Positions 1 through 8,141 of a stretch of 16,971 bases of DNA are shown here, one piece after another; within the stretch, counting starts at the first letter, position 1; the number at the start of each line of letters is the position of its first letter. The notes under the pieces are model-generated. The model saw nothing but the letters and a program-made list of their open reading frames with translations. It ran no database searches and was not told where the DNA came from. A program made the position numbers and the translations under genes. The stretch is from Burkholderiales bacterium (lineage in GTDB: Bacteria > Pseudomonadota > Gammaproteobacteria > Burkholderiales > CAIKXV01). The stretch is from NCBI GenBank assembly GCA_019751575.1, contig JAIENF010000399.1, positions 1 through 16,971 on the forward strand, given 5' to 3'.

Positions 1-992
1 GTGTCCTCCCCCTTCAGGAAATGCCCGAGGAAGCGCTTCTGCAGCGCGATGCCGTAGTTGCTGTAGAAATGGGTGAAGTGGGTGTCGCCATGCACCTCGA
101 GCCATTTCTGCGTCGAGGCGGCGCGCAGGAAGCCTTCGAAGTTGCCGCGGGTGTGCAGGCCCATGCCGCCCCAGTTCCCGCTGGAGAGCATCGGCGTGTC
201 CATCTTCTCGAACGCGGGCATGCGGGCGCGGTAGTAGTCGTCGACCAGCGTCCGGTTGCGCGCTTCGCCACCGAGGTCGACGCGGTTGGCCGCAAGCTCG
301 GCGTCAGGCAGCGTGACCGGGCCGGCGACCGGCTCGCCGGTCACCGCGCTCTTCGCCCCGCGCTCGCCGACACCGTACTGCACCGAAGTGACCTGCCGCC
401 GGTACCAGGAATCGAGGAAGTCGCACAGGATGCCGCCGTGGCGGGACAGTTCGCGGTAGTAGTCGGAAGAACCTTCCCAGATGCACAACGCAGCCAGGTG
501 CTTCGGCCGCAGGCCGGCCACCTGCCACTGGTTCATCGCGTAGTACGAGATGCCGTTGACGCCGACCTTGCCGTTGCTCCAGTCCCGGGAGCCTGCCCAT
601 TCGATGCAGGCGGCGAGATCGACCGCCTCGCGCGCCGACCAGCAGTCGATCACGCCGGGCGAGCAGCCTGCGCCGCGCGAATCGACGCGCACGCAGGCGT
701 ACCCGTCGGGCACCCACTTCTCGGGGTCGACCAGTTCCCAGTTCTGGTACTTGTTGCTGGAGCCCTCGAGCACCTCGGGCGCCGACTTGACCAGCCGCCT
801 CCAGTTCGCCGGATAGCCCTCCTCGAACTCGAGGCCCTTCGCATAGGGGCCGCTGCTCAGCACCACCGGGTAACGGCCGTCGCCAAGCGGGCGGAACACG
901 TCGGCGCGCAGCACCACCCCATCGTCCATCGTGATCGGCACGTTCCATTCGACCTGCATGCCGTCGCGCACTTCGGATCTCATTTCCTGCAT
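1..992 (-). CDS. CocE/NonD family (peptidase S15-like) alpha/beta hydrolase, 3' end cut by window
   Basis: This is the first 330 codons of a serine hydrolase; the family is usually about 550-650 residues, so the C-terminal jelly-roll domain lies outside the window. The N-terminus (TMDDGVVLRADVFRP, about residues 22-34) is the usual CocE/NonD opening. GPYAKG near residue 50 supplies the oxyanion-type Tyr. GVNGISYYAM carries the probable nucleophile Ser149 in a G-x-S-Y elbow. VHGDTHFTHFYSNYG (about 300-313) offers the candidate catalytic His. The usual acid motif (W-Y-D after a G-W turn) is replaced by NWGGMGLHTRGN (about 273-284), with no Asp there. Three in-frame ATGs lie at 1001, 992 and 983. 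I chose 992 because GGAGG ends 9 nt before it. No signal peptide is seen. Family members cleave esters, amides or X-Pro peptides; the substrate cannot be read from sequence. It is transcribed divergently from the Mo-hydroxylase genes, so a shared pathway is possible but unproven. Confidence 0.85.
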   Translation of the reverse strand, partial: MQEMRSEVRDGMQVEWNVPITMDDGVVLRADVFRPLGDGRYPVVLSSGPYAKGLEFEEGYPANWRRLVKSAPEVLEGSSNKYQNWELVDPEKWVPDGYACVRVDSRGAGCSPGVIDCWSAREAVDLAACIEWAGSRDWSNGKVGVNGISYYAMNQWQVAGLRPKHLAALCIWEGSSDYYRELSRHGGILCDFLDSWYRRQVTSVQYGVGERGAKSAVTGEPVAGPVTLPDAELAANRVDLGGEARNRTLVDDYYRARMPAFEKMDTPMLSSGNWGGMGLHTRGNFEGFLRAASTQKWLEVHGDTHFTHFYSNYGIALQKRFLGHFLKGED

Positions 993-1001
993 TTCCCGCA
1001 T

Positions 1002-1006
1002 CCTCC
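1002..1006 (-). promoter_or_regulatory. Shine-Dalgarno of the S15-like hydrolase gene
   Basis: GGAGG (within AGGGGAGG) on the minus strand abuts the ATG at 1001 directly. It lies 9 nt from the ATG at 992 and 18 nt from the ATG at 983. This spacing favours 992 as the start. Confidence 0.6.
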
Positions 1007-1027
1007 CCTGTCGTGCGGTGCCGCCGC

Positions 1028-1056
1028 TTGTATGCCCGGGGGATTTCATTTCTACT
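1028..1056 (+). promoter_or_regulatory. Possible sigma70-type promoter for the Mo-hydroxylase operon
   Basis: TTGTAT (1028-1033) and TCTACT (1051-1056) each match four of six consensus bases and are exactly 17 bp apart. This would give a leader of about 45 nt before the ATG at 1107. It lies in the only gap (993-1106) between the divergent genes, so regulatory signals for both must be here or inside the coding ends. Matches this weak occur by chance. Confidence 0.3.
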
Positions 1057-1106
1057 TCAGGACTCCCCCGCCCCATCCATGCACGTTCGATCCGGCACCC
1101 TTCGCA

Positions 1107-1598
1107 ATGAGTCTAACCGAACCGACCCGCTTCACCGTCAACGGCACAGAGCATGCAGTGCCTGCAGAACCCGACACGCCGCTGCTCTATGTGCTGCGCA
1201 ACGACCTCGACCTGAAGGGCGCGAAGTTCGGCTGCGGCCTCGGCCAGTGCGGCGCCTGCACGGTGCTGCTGGACGGCCACCCGGTGAACGCCTGCGACAC
1301 GCCGTTGTGGTCGGTCGCCGGCAAGCAGGTGACCACGGTCGAGGGGCTGGCGGCCGGCGGCACGATGTCGCGCCTGCAGCAGGCCTTCCTCGATGAACAG
1401 GCGGTTCAGTGCGGCTACTGCATCTCCGGCATGCTGATGTCGGCCACCGCCCTGCTCGAGCGGTCGCCCGATCCGACGCTCGACGAGATCAAGGAAGCCA
1501 TGGACCGCAACCTGTGCCGCTGCGGCACCCAGGCGCGCATCATCCGTGCGATCCAGCGCGCCGCGGGTCAACGCGCGACGGCAGGAGCGTCCACATGA
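1107..1598 (+). CDS. 2Fe-2S iron-sulfur subunit of a molybdenum hydroxylase (isoquinoline 1-oxidoreductase alpha-like)
   Basis: This 163-residue protein is the small electron-transfer subunit of a xanthine-oxidase-family enzyme (CoxS/IorA type). It has two domains. A plant-ferredoxin-like domain holds the first cluster with Cys43, Cys48, Cys51 and Cys63 (CGLGQCGACTVLLDG). A helical domain holds the second cluster with Cys102, Cys105, Cys137 and Cys139 (QCGYCISGM and NLCRCGT). All eight ligands are present and the length is normal. In the family it passes electrons from the Mo-cofactor to an outside acceptor. The reading frame is open far upstream, but the ferredoxin fold begins at this ATG; the in-frame ATG at 1032 would add a proline-rich tail with no family resemblance. 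No good ribosome binding site precedes it. Its stop overlaps the start of the next gene by 4 bp, so the two are translationally coupled. The assignment to a substrate, including isoquinoline, is not supported by sequence alone. Confidence 0.93.
   Translation: MSLTEPTRFTVNGTEHAVPAEPDTPLLYVLRNDLDLKGAKFGCGLGQCGACTVLLDGHPVNACDTPLWSVAGKQVTTVEGLAAGGTMSRLQQAFLDEQAVQCGYCISGMLMSATALLERSPDPTLDEIKEAMDRNLCRCGTQARIIRAIQRAAGQRATAGAST
1583..1587 (+). promoter_or_regulatory. Shine-Dalgarno fixing the start of the large Mo-hydroxylase subunit
   Basis: AGGAG lies 7 nt before the ATG at 1595, inside the end of the 2Fe-2S subunit gene. It supports 1595 over the open frame that extends back to 1409. Confidence 0.7.
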
Positions 1599-3733
1599 GC
1601 GCTTCGATCAAGGTGCCGCCGATGCTGTCGGCGAACCCGAGGCTCGACCGCTGGGTGAAATTCAACGACGACCGCACCGCCACGGTGTTCACCGGCCGCG
1701 TCGAGCTCGGCCAGGGCGTCATCACCGCGATGACGCAGATCGCCGCCGAGGAACTCGACCTGTCGTTCGAGCAGGTACGCATCGTCGACGCCGATACGCA
1801 GCTCACGCCGGACGAGGGCCATACCTCCGGCAGCCGTTCCATCTCCGAGGGCGGCAGCGCGATGCGCTCGGCCTGCGCCGAGGTGCGCGCGGTGCTGCTC
1901 GCCGAGGCGGCCCGCCGGCTCGACATCCCGGCCGACCGGCTGGTGGTCGAGGAAGGCCGCATCACCGGCGCCGACCGCATCCGCGAGACCAGCTACTGGG
2001 ACCTTCCCCATGCGGAACTGCTGGCGCGCGAGGCGACCGGGCAGGCGCCCGTGAAGCCGGTGGCACGCTACACGGTGGTCGGGCGCAGCGAGCGGCGGCT
2101 GGACATCCCCGACAAGCTCCTCGGCCGGCCACGCTTCGTCGCCGACATGAAGCGGCCGGGCATGTTGCATGGCCGGGTCGCCAGGCCCCCGTCGTTCGGC
2201 GCGAAGCTCGTGTCGATCGACGAGGCGGCGATCCGCGCGCTGCCGGGCGTGGTCGCGGTGGTGCGCGACGGCGACTTCCTGGGCGTGGTCGCCGAGCGCG
2301 AGGAACAGGCGGTGAAGGCGCGCAAGGCGATGATCGCGGGTTCGCGCTGGACCGAGCAGGCGATCCCGACCGACGCCACCGACATCTACCGCTTCATCGA
2401 GACCCGCGACACCACCGACACGGTGATCGTCGAGCGGCGCGACGCGGCGGCATTGGCACGGGCGAAGAAGACGCTGGAGGCGCGCTATTCGAAGCCCTAT
2501 GTCGCCCATGCATCGCTCGGGCCGTCGGCGGCGCTGGCCACCTTCGACGACGGCGGCATCGAGGTCTGGACGCACAGCCAGGGCGTCTATCCGCTGCAGC
2601 GCGAACTGGCACAGGTGTTCGAGCTGCCGCTGGAATCGGTGGTGGCGCACCATGTCGACGGCCCGGGCTGCTACGGCCACAACGGCGCGGACGATGCGGC
2701 GCTCGACGCGGTGCTGCTGGCGCGTGCCGTACCGGGACGGCCGGTGATGCTGCAGTGGATGCGCGACGACGAGTTCGCCTGGGAACCGCTCGGCCCGGCG
2801 ATGGTGGTCAAGACGCGTGCATCGGTCGACGGCGACGGCAACATCGTCGACTGGGCGCTCGACCTGTGGAGCAACGGCCATACCCAGCGCCCCGGCGTGG
2901 TGGTCACCACCGAACCGAGCGTGTCGCTGCTGGCCGCCTGGCACCTCGGGACGCCGGTGGCGCGCATCCCGCAGGGCGACCCGGCGATGTCCGGTGGCGG
3001 CGGCATGGCGCGCAATGCGGAAGTGATCTACGCGCTGCCCAACCAGAAGGTCGTCGCGCACCGGGTCGAGGAGCTGCCGCTGCGAGCGTCCACGCTGCGC
3101 GCACTGGGCGCGTATGCCAACGTGTTTGCCGGCGAATCGTTCATCGACGAACTGGCACTGGCCTGCGGCGCCGACCCGGTCGAGTACAGGCTGCGCCACA
3201 TGAAGGACCCGCGCGCCCGCGCGGTGATCGAACTGGCGGCGCAGAAGGCCGGCTGGGTGCCGCACGAGGAAACCGATGGCACGAAGGGACGCGGCATCGC
3301 GTTCGCCCAGTACAAGAACGGCTACGGCTACATCGCGATCGTCGCCGAGGTCGTCCTCGAACCCGGGTTCAAGGTCACGCGCATGGTCGCCGCGGTCGAT
3401 GTCGGCCTGGCGATCAACCCGGACGGCATCCTGAACCAGACCGAAGGCGGCATCCTGCAGGCGCTGAGCTGGACGCTGAAGGAACAGGTCGACTTCGACC
3501 GCGAACGGATCCTGTCGCGCGACTGGGAGACCTATCCGGTGCTGACCTTCTCCGAGGTGCCGCAGGTCGAGGTGCACCTGATCGACCGTCGGGACGCAGA
3601 ACCCCTGGGGGCCGGCGAGACACCGACCGGGCCGACCGCTGCGGCGGTCGGCAACGCGCTCGCGCATGCGCTGGGCGTGCGGGTGCGCGATCTCCCGCTT
3701 ACGCGGGAACGCATCATCGCTGCACTCCAGTGA
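1595..3733 (+). CDS. Molybdopterin-binding catalytic subunit of a xanthine-oxidase-family hydroxylase (IorB/CutL type)
   Basis: This 712-residue protein is the large subunit partnering the 2Fe-2S protein just upstream. It starts with ATGA overlap and has AGGAG 7 nt before the ATG. It has the IorB-type arrangement: an N-terminal segment with GRVELGQGVITAM (about 34-46), a hammerhead domain (about 175-275, GRPRFVADM onward), a cofactor-contact segment GPGCYGHNGADDAALDA (from residue 356), and a C-terminal PLGAGETPTGPTAAA loop whose Glu675 matches the family's conserved active-site Glu. Enzymes of this type hydroxylate N-heterocycles or oxidise aldehydes using water as oxygen donor. No twin-arginine signal and no cytochrome c domain are seen, unlike some aldehyde or nicotinate dehydrogenases, so a cytoplasmic enzyme with an unidentified acceptor is inferred. 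No FAD subunit or cofactor-insertion chaperone gene is adjacent. Substrate unknown. Confidence 0.9.
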   Translation: MSASIKVPPMLSANPRLDRWVKFNDDRTATVFTGRVELGQGVITAMTQIAAEELDLSFEQVRIVDADTQLTPDEGHTSGSRSISEGGSAMRSACAEVRAVLLAEAARRLDIPADRLVVEEGRITGADRIRETSYWDLPHAELLAREATGQAPVKPVARYTVVGRSERRLDIPDKLLGRPRFVADMKRPGMLHGRVARPPSFGAKLVSIDEAAIRALPGVVAVVRDGDFLGVVAEREEQAVKARKAMIAGSRWTEQAIPTDATDIYRFIETRDTTDTVIVERRDAAALARAKKTLEARYSKPYVAHASLGPSAALATFDDGGIEVWTHSQGVYPLQRELAQVFELPLESVVAHHVDGPGCYGHNGADDAALDAVLLARAVPGRPVMLQWMRDDEFAWEPLGPAMVVKTRASVDGDGNIVDWALDLWSNGHTQRPGVVVTTEPSVSLLAAWHLGTPVARIPQGDPAMSGGGGMARNAEVIYALPNQKVVAHRVEELPLRASTLRALGAYANVFAGESFIDELALACGADPVEYRLRHMKDPRARAVIELAAQKAGWVPHEETDGTKGRGIAFAQYKNGYGYIAIVAEVVLEPGFKVTRMVAAVDVGLAINPDGILNQTEGGILQALSWTLKEQVDFDRERILSRDWETYPVLTFSEVPQVEVHLIDRRDAEPLGAGETPTGPTAAAVGNALAHALGVRVRDLPLTRERIIAALQ

Positions 3734-3811
3734 ATCGATGCCCGGCGGCGAGCAGGGTTACGCCGTCGGACAGGACCCGTCAACGGCATCCTGCCAGACA
3801 TCGGGCAAGAC
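3734..3811. other. Convergent intergenic junction between accessory operon and core block
   Basis: Two convergent transcripts meet in this 78-bp gap. I see no strong stem with a T-run in either direction. The only notable features are the short direct repeat CAAGAC (3806-3811 and 3813-3818) and the REP-like 15-mer that begins at the right edge and includes the stop codon of the next gene. Confidence 0.5.
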
Positions 3812-3826
3812 TCAAGACCTGACCCC
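3812..3826 (-). repeat. REP-like 15-mer GGGGTCAGGTCTTGA at a gene end
   Basis: The minus strand reads GGGGTCAGGTCTTGA and encodes the last codons and stop (GVRS-stop) of the phosphoribosyltransferase. From memory, GGGGTCAGGTCTTG is a short sequence that recurs in many proteobacterial genomes, often near REP-associated transposases. There is only one copy in this window, so repeat status cannot be shown here. Confidence 0.35.
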
Positions 3827-4342
3827 CTGCGCCCCCTGCGCGTGGTCCTCGAGCAGTTCGTCGGCATCCATCAGGTCGTAACGTTCGAACGGCTGGTGGA
3901 TCCAGGGATTCTCCGGCAGGTAGTGCACGAAGTAGTCCGGCTTGACGATGGACACCGCCTTGTACCAGAGCACTGCCGTGCGGACTTCCTCGGTCGCCTC
4001 GAATGCGGTCTCCAGGTGCCGCTTGACCACGTCGAGCGTGATGCCGGAGTCGACCAGGTCGTCGACCAGCAGGATGCGCGTACCCATGCGCGCGGTGGTC
4101 ATCGTCAGGTGCTCGGCCACGCGGATATGCCCGCGCACCGTGCCCGCTTCTCCGCCATAGGACTGGGTGGAGATGATCGCCAGCGGGATGTCGAAGATGC
4201 GGGAGAGCGTGTCGCCCACCCGCAGCCCGCCGCGGGCGATGCAGACGATCTGGTCGAAGGACCAGCCCGAACGATGCACGTCGCGCGCGAGTCGTTCGTT
4301 GTCGCGAAGGTAGTCATCCCAGGAAACGTAAAGGTCGGCCAT
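3812..4342 (-). CDS. Purine-type phosphoribosyltransferase
   Basis: This 176-residue type I phosphoribosyltransferase is expected to join a base to phosphoribosyl pyrophosphate (PRPP) in the cytoplasm. ILLVDDLVDSGIT (residues 90-102) is the PRPP-binding loop, with the paired acidic residues and the small Ser-Gly-Ile-Thr turn that holds the 5'-phosphate. CIARGGLRVGD (about 34-44) is the Arg-Gly-Gly loop near the pyrophosphate, and SYGGEAGTVRG (61-71) is the flexible lid. PWIHQPFERYD (146-156) resembles the C-terminal hood of Gpt-like xanthine/guanine enzymes. It lies 17 bp downstream of purA, which supports a role in purine salvage (hypoxanthine, guanine or xanthine), but the base is not certain. 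The ATG at 4342 has a weak ribosome binding site; coupling to purA is likely. The last residues (AQGAQGVRS) come from a tandem repeat and a REP-like sequence and are probably not a conserved part. Confidence 0.88.
   Translation of the reverse strand: MADLYVSWDDYLRDNERLARDVHRSGWSFDQIVCIARGGLRVGDTLSRIFDIPLAIISTQSYGGEAGTVRGHIRVAEHLTMTTARMGTRILLVDDLVDSGITLDVVKRHLETAFEATEEVRTAVLWYKAVSIVKPDYFVHYLPENPWIHQPFERYDLMDADELLEDHAQGAQGVRS
3823..3840. repeat. Tandem duplication of a 9-bp unit
   Basis: CCCCCTGCG occurs twice in a row (3823-3831, 3832-3840). In the phosphoribosyltransferase this gives a duplicated Ala-Gln-Gly in the C-terminal tail, directly next to the REP-like sequence. It is consistent with a recently remodelled gene end. 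Confidence 0.7.
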
Positions 4343-4359
4343 CGTTGACGCCCGCGTGG

Positions 4360-6881
<2,522 letters not shown>

Positions 6882-6908
6882 GGTCTGGATCGTGGGGACG
6901 GGTGGATG

Positions 6909-6967
6909 TCGCCGGCAAGCAAACGTCGGCCCCGGCCCTGGCCGGCGAATCGGCACCGGGGCCCGGT
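6909..6967. repeat. GC-rich inverted repeats in the hisZ leader
   Basis: The 120-bp gap 6882-7001 holds an 8-bp inverted repeat, TCGCCGGC (6909-6916) with GCCGGCGA (6941-6948), separated by 24 nt. Beside it is a 13-bp odd palindrome, ACCGGG-G-CCCGGT (6955-6967). Neither is followed by a T-run on either strand. They could be an mRNA structure or a protein site before hisZ; chance is possible at this base composition. Confidence 0.35.
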
Positions 6968-7001
6968 CCATGAGGCCACCGACGGCGGCAAACCCCTTAT
7001 T

Positions 7002-7193
7002 CTAACGGAGCCACGACAACAGCGTTACGCCGGCCAGCATCGAGGCCAGGCCCACGAATCTCAGCTGGCCGTCGGACAGCGCCACCAGGCGGGCGAACGT
7101 CTCCCGCCAGAGCCGGGGGGCCAGGAATGGCAGCACCCCTTCGAGGACCAGCATCAGTGCCAGTGCCAGAAGGAGCGCGCTGCCGATATCCAT
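7002..7193 (-). CDS. DUF2065 (YjeT-like) small inner-membrane protein
   Basis: This 63-residue hydrophobic protein has two predicted membrane segments (about residues 4-26 and 44-62). They are joined by a short basic loop with PRLWRETFARL and followed by a Trp-Leu-Arg end. Length, two-helix layout and position directly after hflC match DUF2065 (YjeT in E. coli, which is also near hflKC and purA). No biochemical function is established to my knowledge. The position suggests a link to the HflKC-FtsH membrane protease complex, but that is inference. The start ATG at 7193 has AGGG upstream at a slightly long spacing. A 69-bp gap with a strong hairpin separates it from hflC. Confidence 0.88.
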   Translation of the reverse strand: MDIGSALLLALALMLVLEGVLPFLAPRLWRETFARLVALSDGQLRFVGLASMLAGVTLLSWLR

Positions 7194-7230
7194 CTGCGGT
7201 CGACCCTGGCGCCTCGCGCAGTGGCGCAGC

Positions 7231-7256
7231 GGCGGATCGGCGAAAGCCGACCCGCC
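7231..7256 (-). terminator. Strong hairpin just after hflC (terminator or mRNA 3'-end stabiliser)
   Basis: On the minus strand GGCGGGTCGGC, TTTC, GCCGATCCGCC forms an 11-bp stem with one G-U wobble and a 4-nt loop. It starts 6 nt after the hflC stop. On the plus strand the wobble becomes an A-C mismatch, so the structure fits RNA from the minus strand. No T-run follows, so a classical intrinsic terminator is not proven. It may protect the hflKC mRNA end or lower read-through into the DUF2065, hisZ and purA genes. Confidence 0.5.
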
Positions 7257-7262
7257 TCGCCG

Positions 7263-8141
7263 TCACCGCTGTGGCGAACCCGCCGAGCGGAAGTAGCGGA
7301 AGAACTCGGAATTGGGCTCGAGCACGAACACGTTGTTGCGGCCCGCGAAGCTGCGCTTGTAGGCCTCGAGGCTGCGGTAGAACGCGAAGAACTCTGCATT
7401 GGACTGGAACGCCGCGGTGTACAGCGCCGACGCCCGTGCATCGCCTTCACCGCGGATCCGCTCCGCGTCCCTGAACGCCTCGGCCAGGATGATCTCGCGC
7501 TGACGATCGGCGTCGGCTCGGATCTTCTCGCCTTCCGCCGCACCGGTCGAGCGCAGCTCGTTCGCCACGCTCTTGCGCTCGGCTTCCATCCGGCGGTACA
7601 CCGATTCGCTCACCTCCTGCGTGTAGTCGACCCGCTTGATGCGCACGTCGACCACTTCGATGCCGATCGCCCGCCCGTCCTTGTCGGCGCGTTCGCGCAC
7701 CAGCTCGGTGATCTTCTGCCGCTCGCCCGAGATGACGTCGTTCACGGTGCGCGAACCGAACTCGGAGCGAAGCGCCGAGTTGATGGTCTGAGACAGGCGG
7801 TTCACCGCTGCAGCCTCGTTGCCCTGCACCGCGATGAAGTACTGCCGCACGTCGACGATGCGCCACTTGACGAACGAATCGACCAGCACGTTCTTCTTCT
7901 CGGACGTCTGGTAGCGCTCCGGCTCCGGCGCGTCGATGGTCAGGATGCGCCTGTCGAAATAGCGGACCGTATCGATGATCGGGATCTTGAACTTCAGGCC
8001 CGGAGTCTCGACCACCTGCGCGATGGTGCCCAGGCGCAGGACGACCGCGCTCTGCCGCTGGTCGACGACGAAGACGCTCATGCTGATCGCGACGAGCGCG
8101 ACCAGTGCTGCGGCGATGACGAGGGTTACGCTGGGTTTCAT
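7263..8141 (-). CDS. hflC: HflC, SPFH-domain partner of HflK and modulator of FtsH
   Basis: This 292-residue membrane protein forms the HflKC complex that encloses and modulates the FtsH protease in the inner membrane. One N-terminal membrane segment (about 5-27) is followed by the SPFH/band 7 domain starting at VDQRQSAVVLRLG (26-38). A long charged helical region follows (RMEAERKSVANELRSTG, GEKIRADADRQREI), ending in a region (FFAFYRSLEAYKRSF) typical of HflC. Length matches the family (E. coli 334, many Betaproteobacteria near 290-300). Its ATG overlaps the hflK stop by 4 bp (ATGA), so the two subunits are translationally coupled. No missing part is seen. Confidence 0.96.
   Translation of the reverse strand: MKPSVTLVIAAALVALVAISMSVFVVDQRQSAVVLRLGTIAQVVETPGLKFKIPIIDTVRYFDRRILTIDAPEPERYQTSEKKNVLVDSFVKWRIVDVRQYFIAVQGNEAAAVNRLSQTINSALRSEFGSRTVNDVISGERQKITELVRERADKDGRAIGIEVVDVRIKRVDYTQEVSESVYRRMEAERKSVANELRSTGAAEGEKIRADADRQREIILAEAFRDAERIRGEGDARASALYTAAFQSNAEFFAFYRSLEAYKRSFAGRNNVFVLEPNSEFFRYFRSAGSPQR

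Noticed and set aside
304..948. A 214-codon minus-strand frame overlapping the hydrolase
   Set aside because: It is Arg-rich without recognisable domains; the frame starting at 992 gives a clear S15-like protein over the same bases.
21..1106. Plus-strand extension of the 2Fe-2S subunit over 360 codons upstream
   Set aside because: It runs antisense to the hydrolase and through the intergenic region; the ferredoxin domain begins normally at 1107.
1568..3667. A 699-codon open frame on the minus strand opposite the large Mo-hydroxylase subunit, and a 758-codon frame on the plus strand in another phase
   Set aside because: Both are composition shadows of a GC-rich gene: rich in Arg, Ala, Gly and Pro or His, without family motifs. 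The true frame has clear Mo-hydroxylase motifs.
3734..3811. Possible bidirectional terminator between the convergent genes
   Set aside because: I searched for paired arms and found only 4-bp stems such as CCGT with ACGG, and no T-runs.
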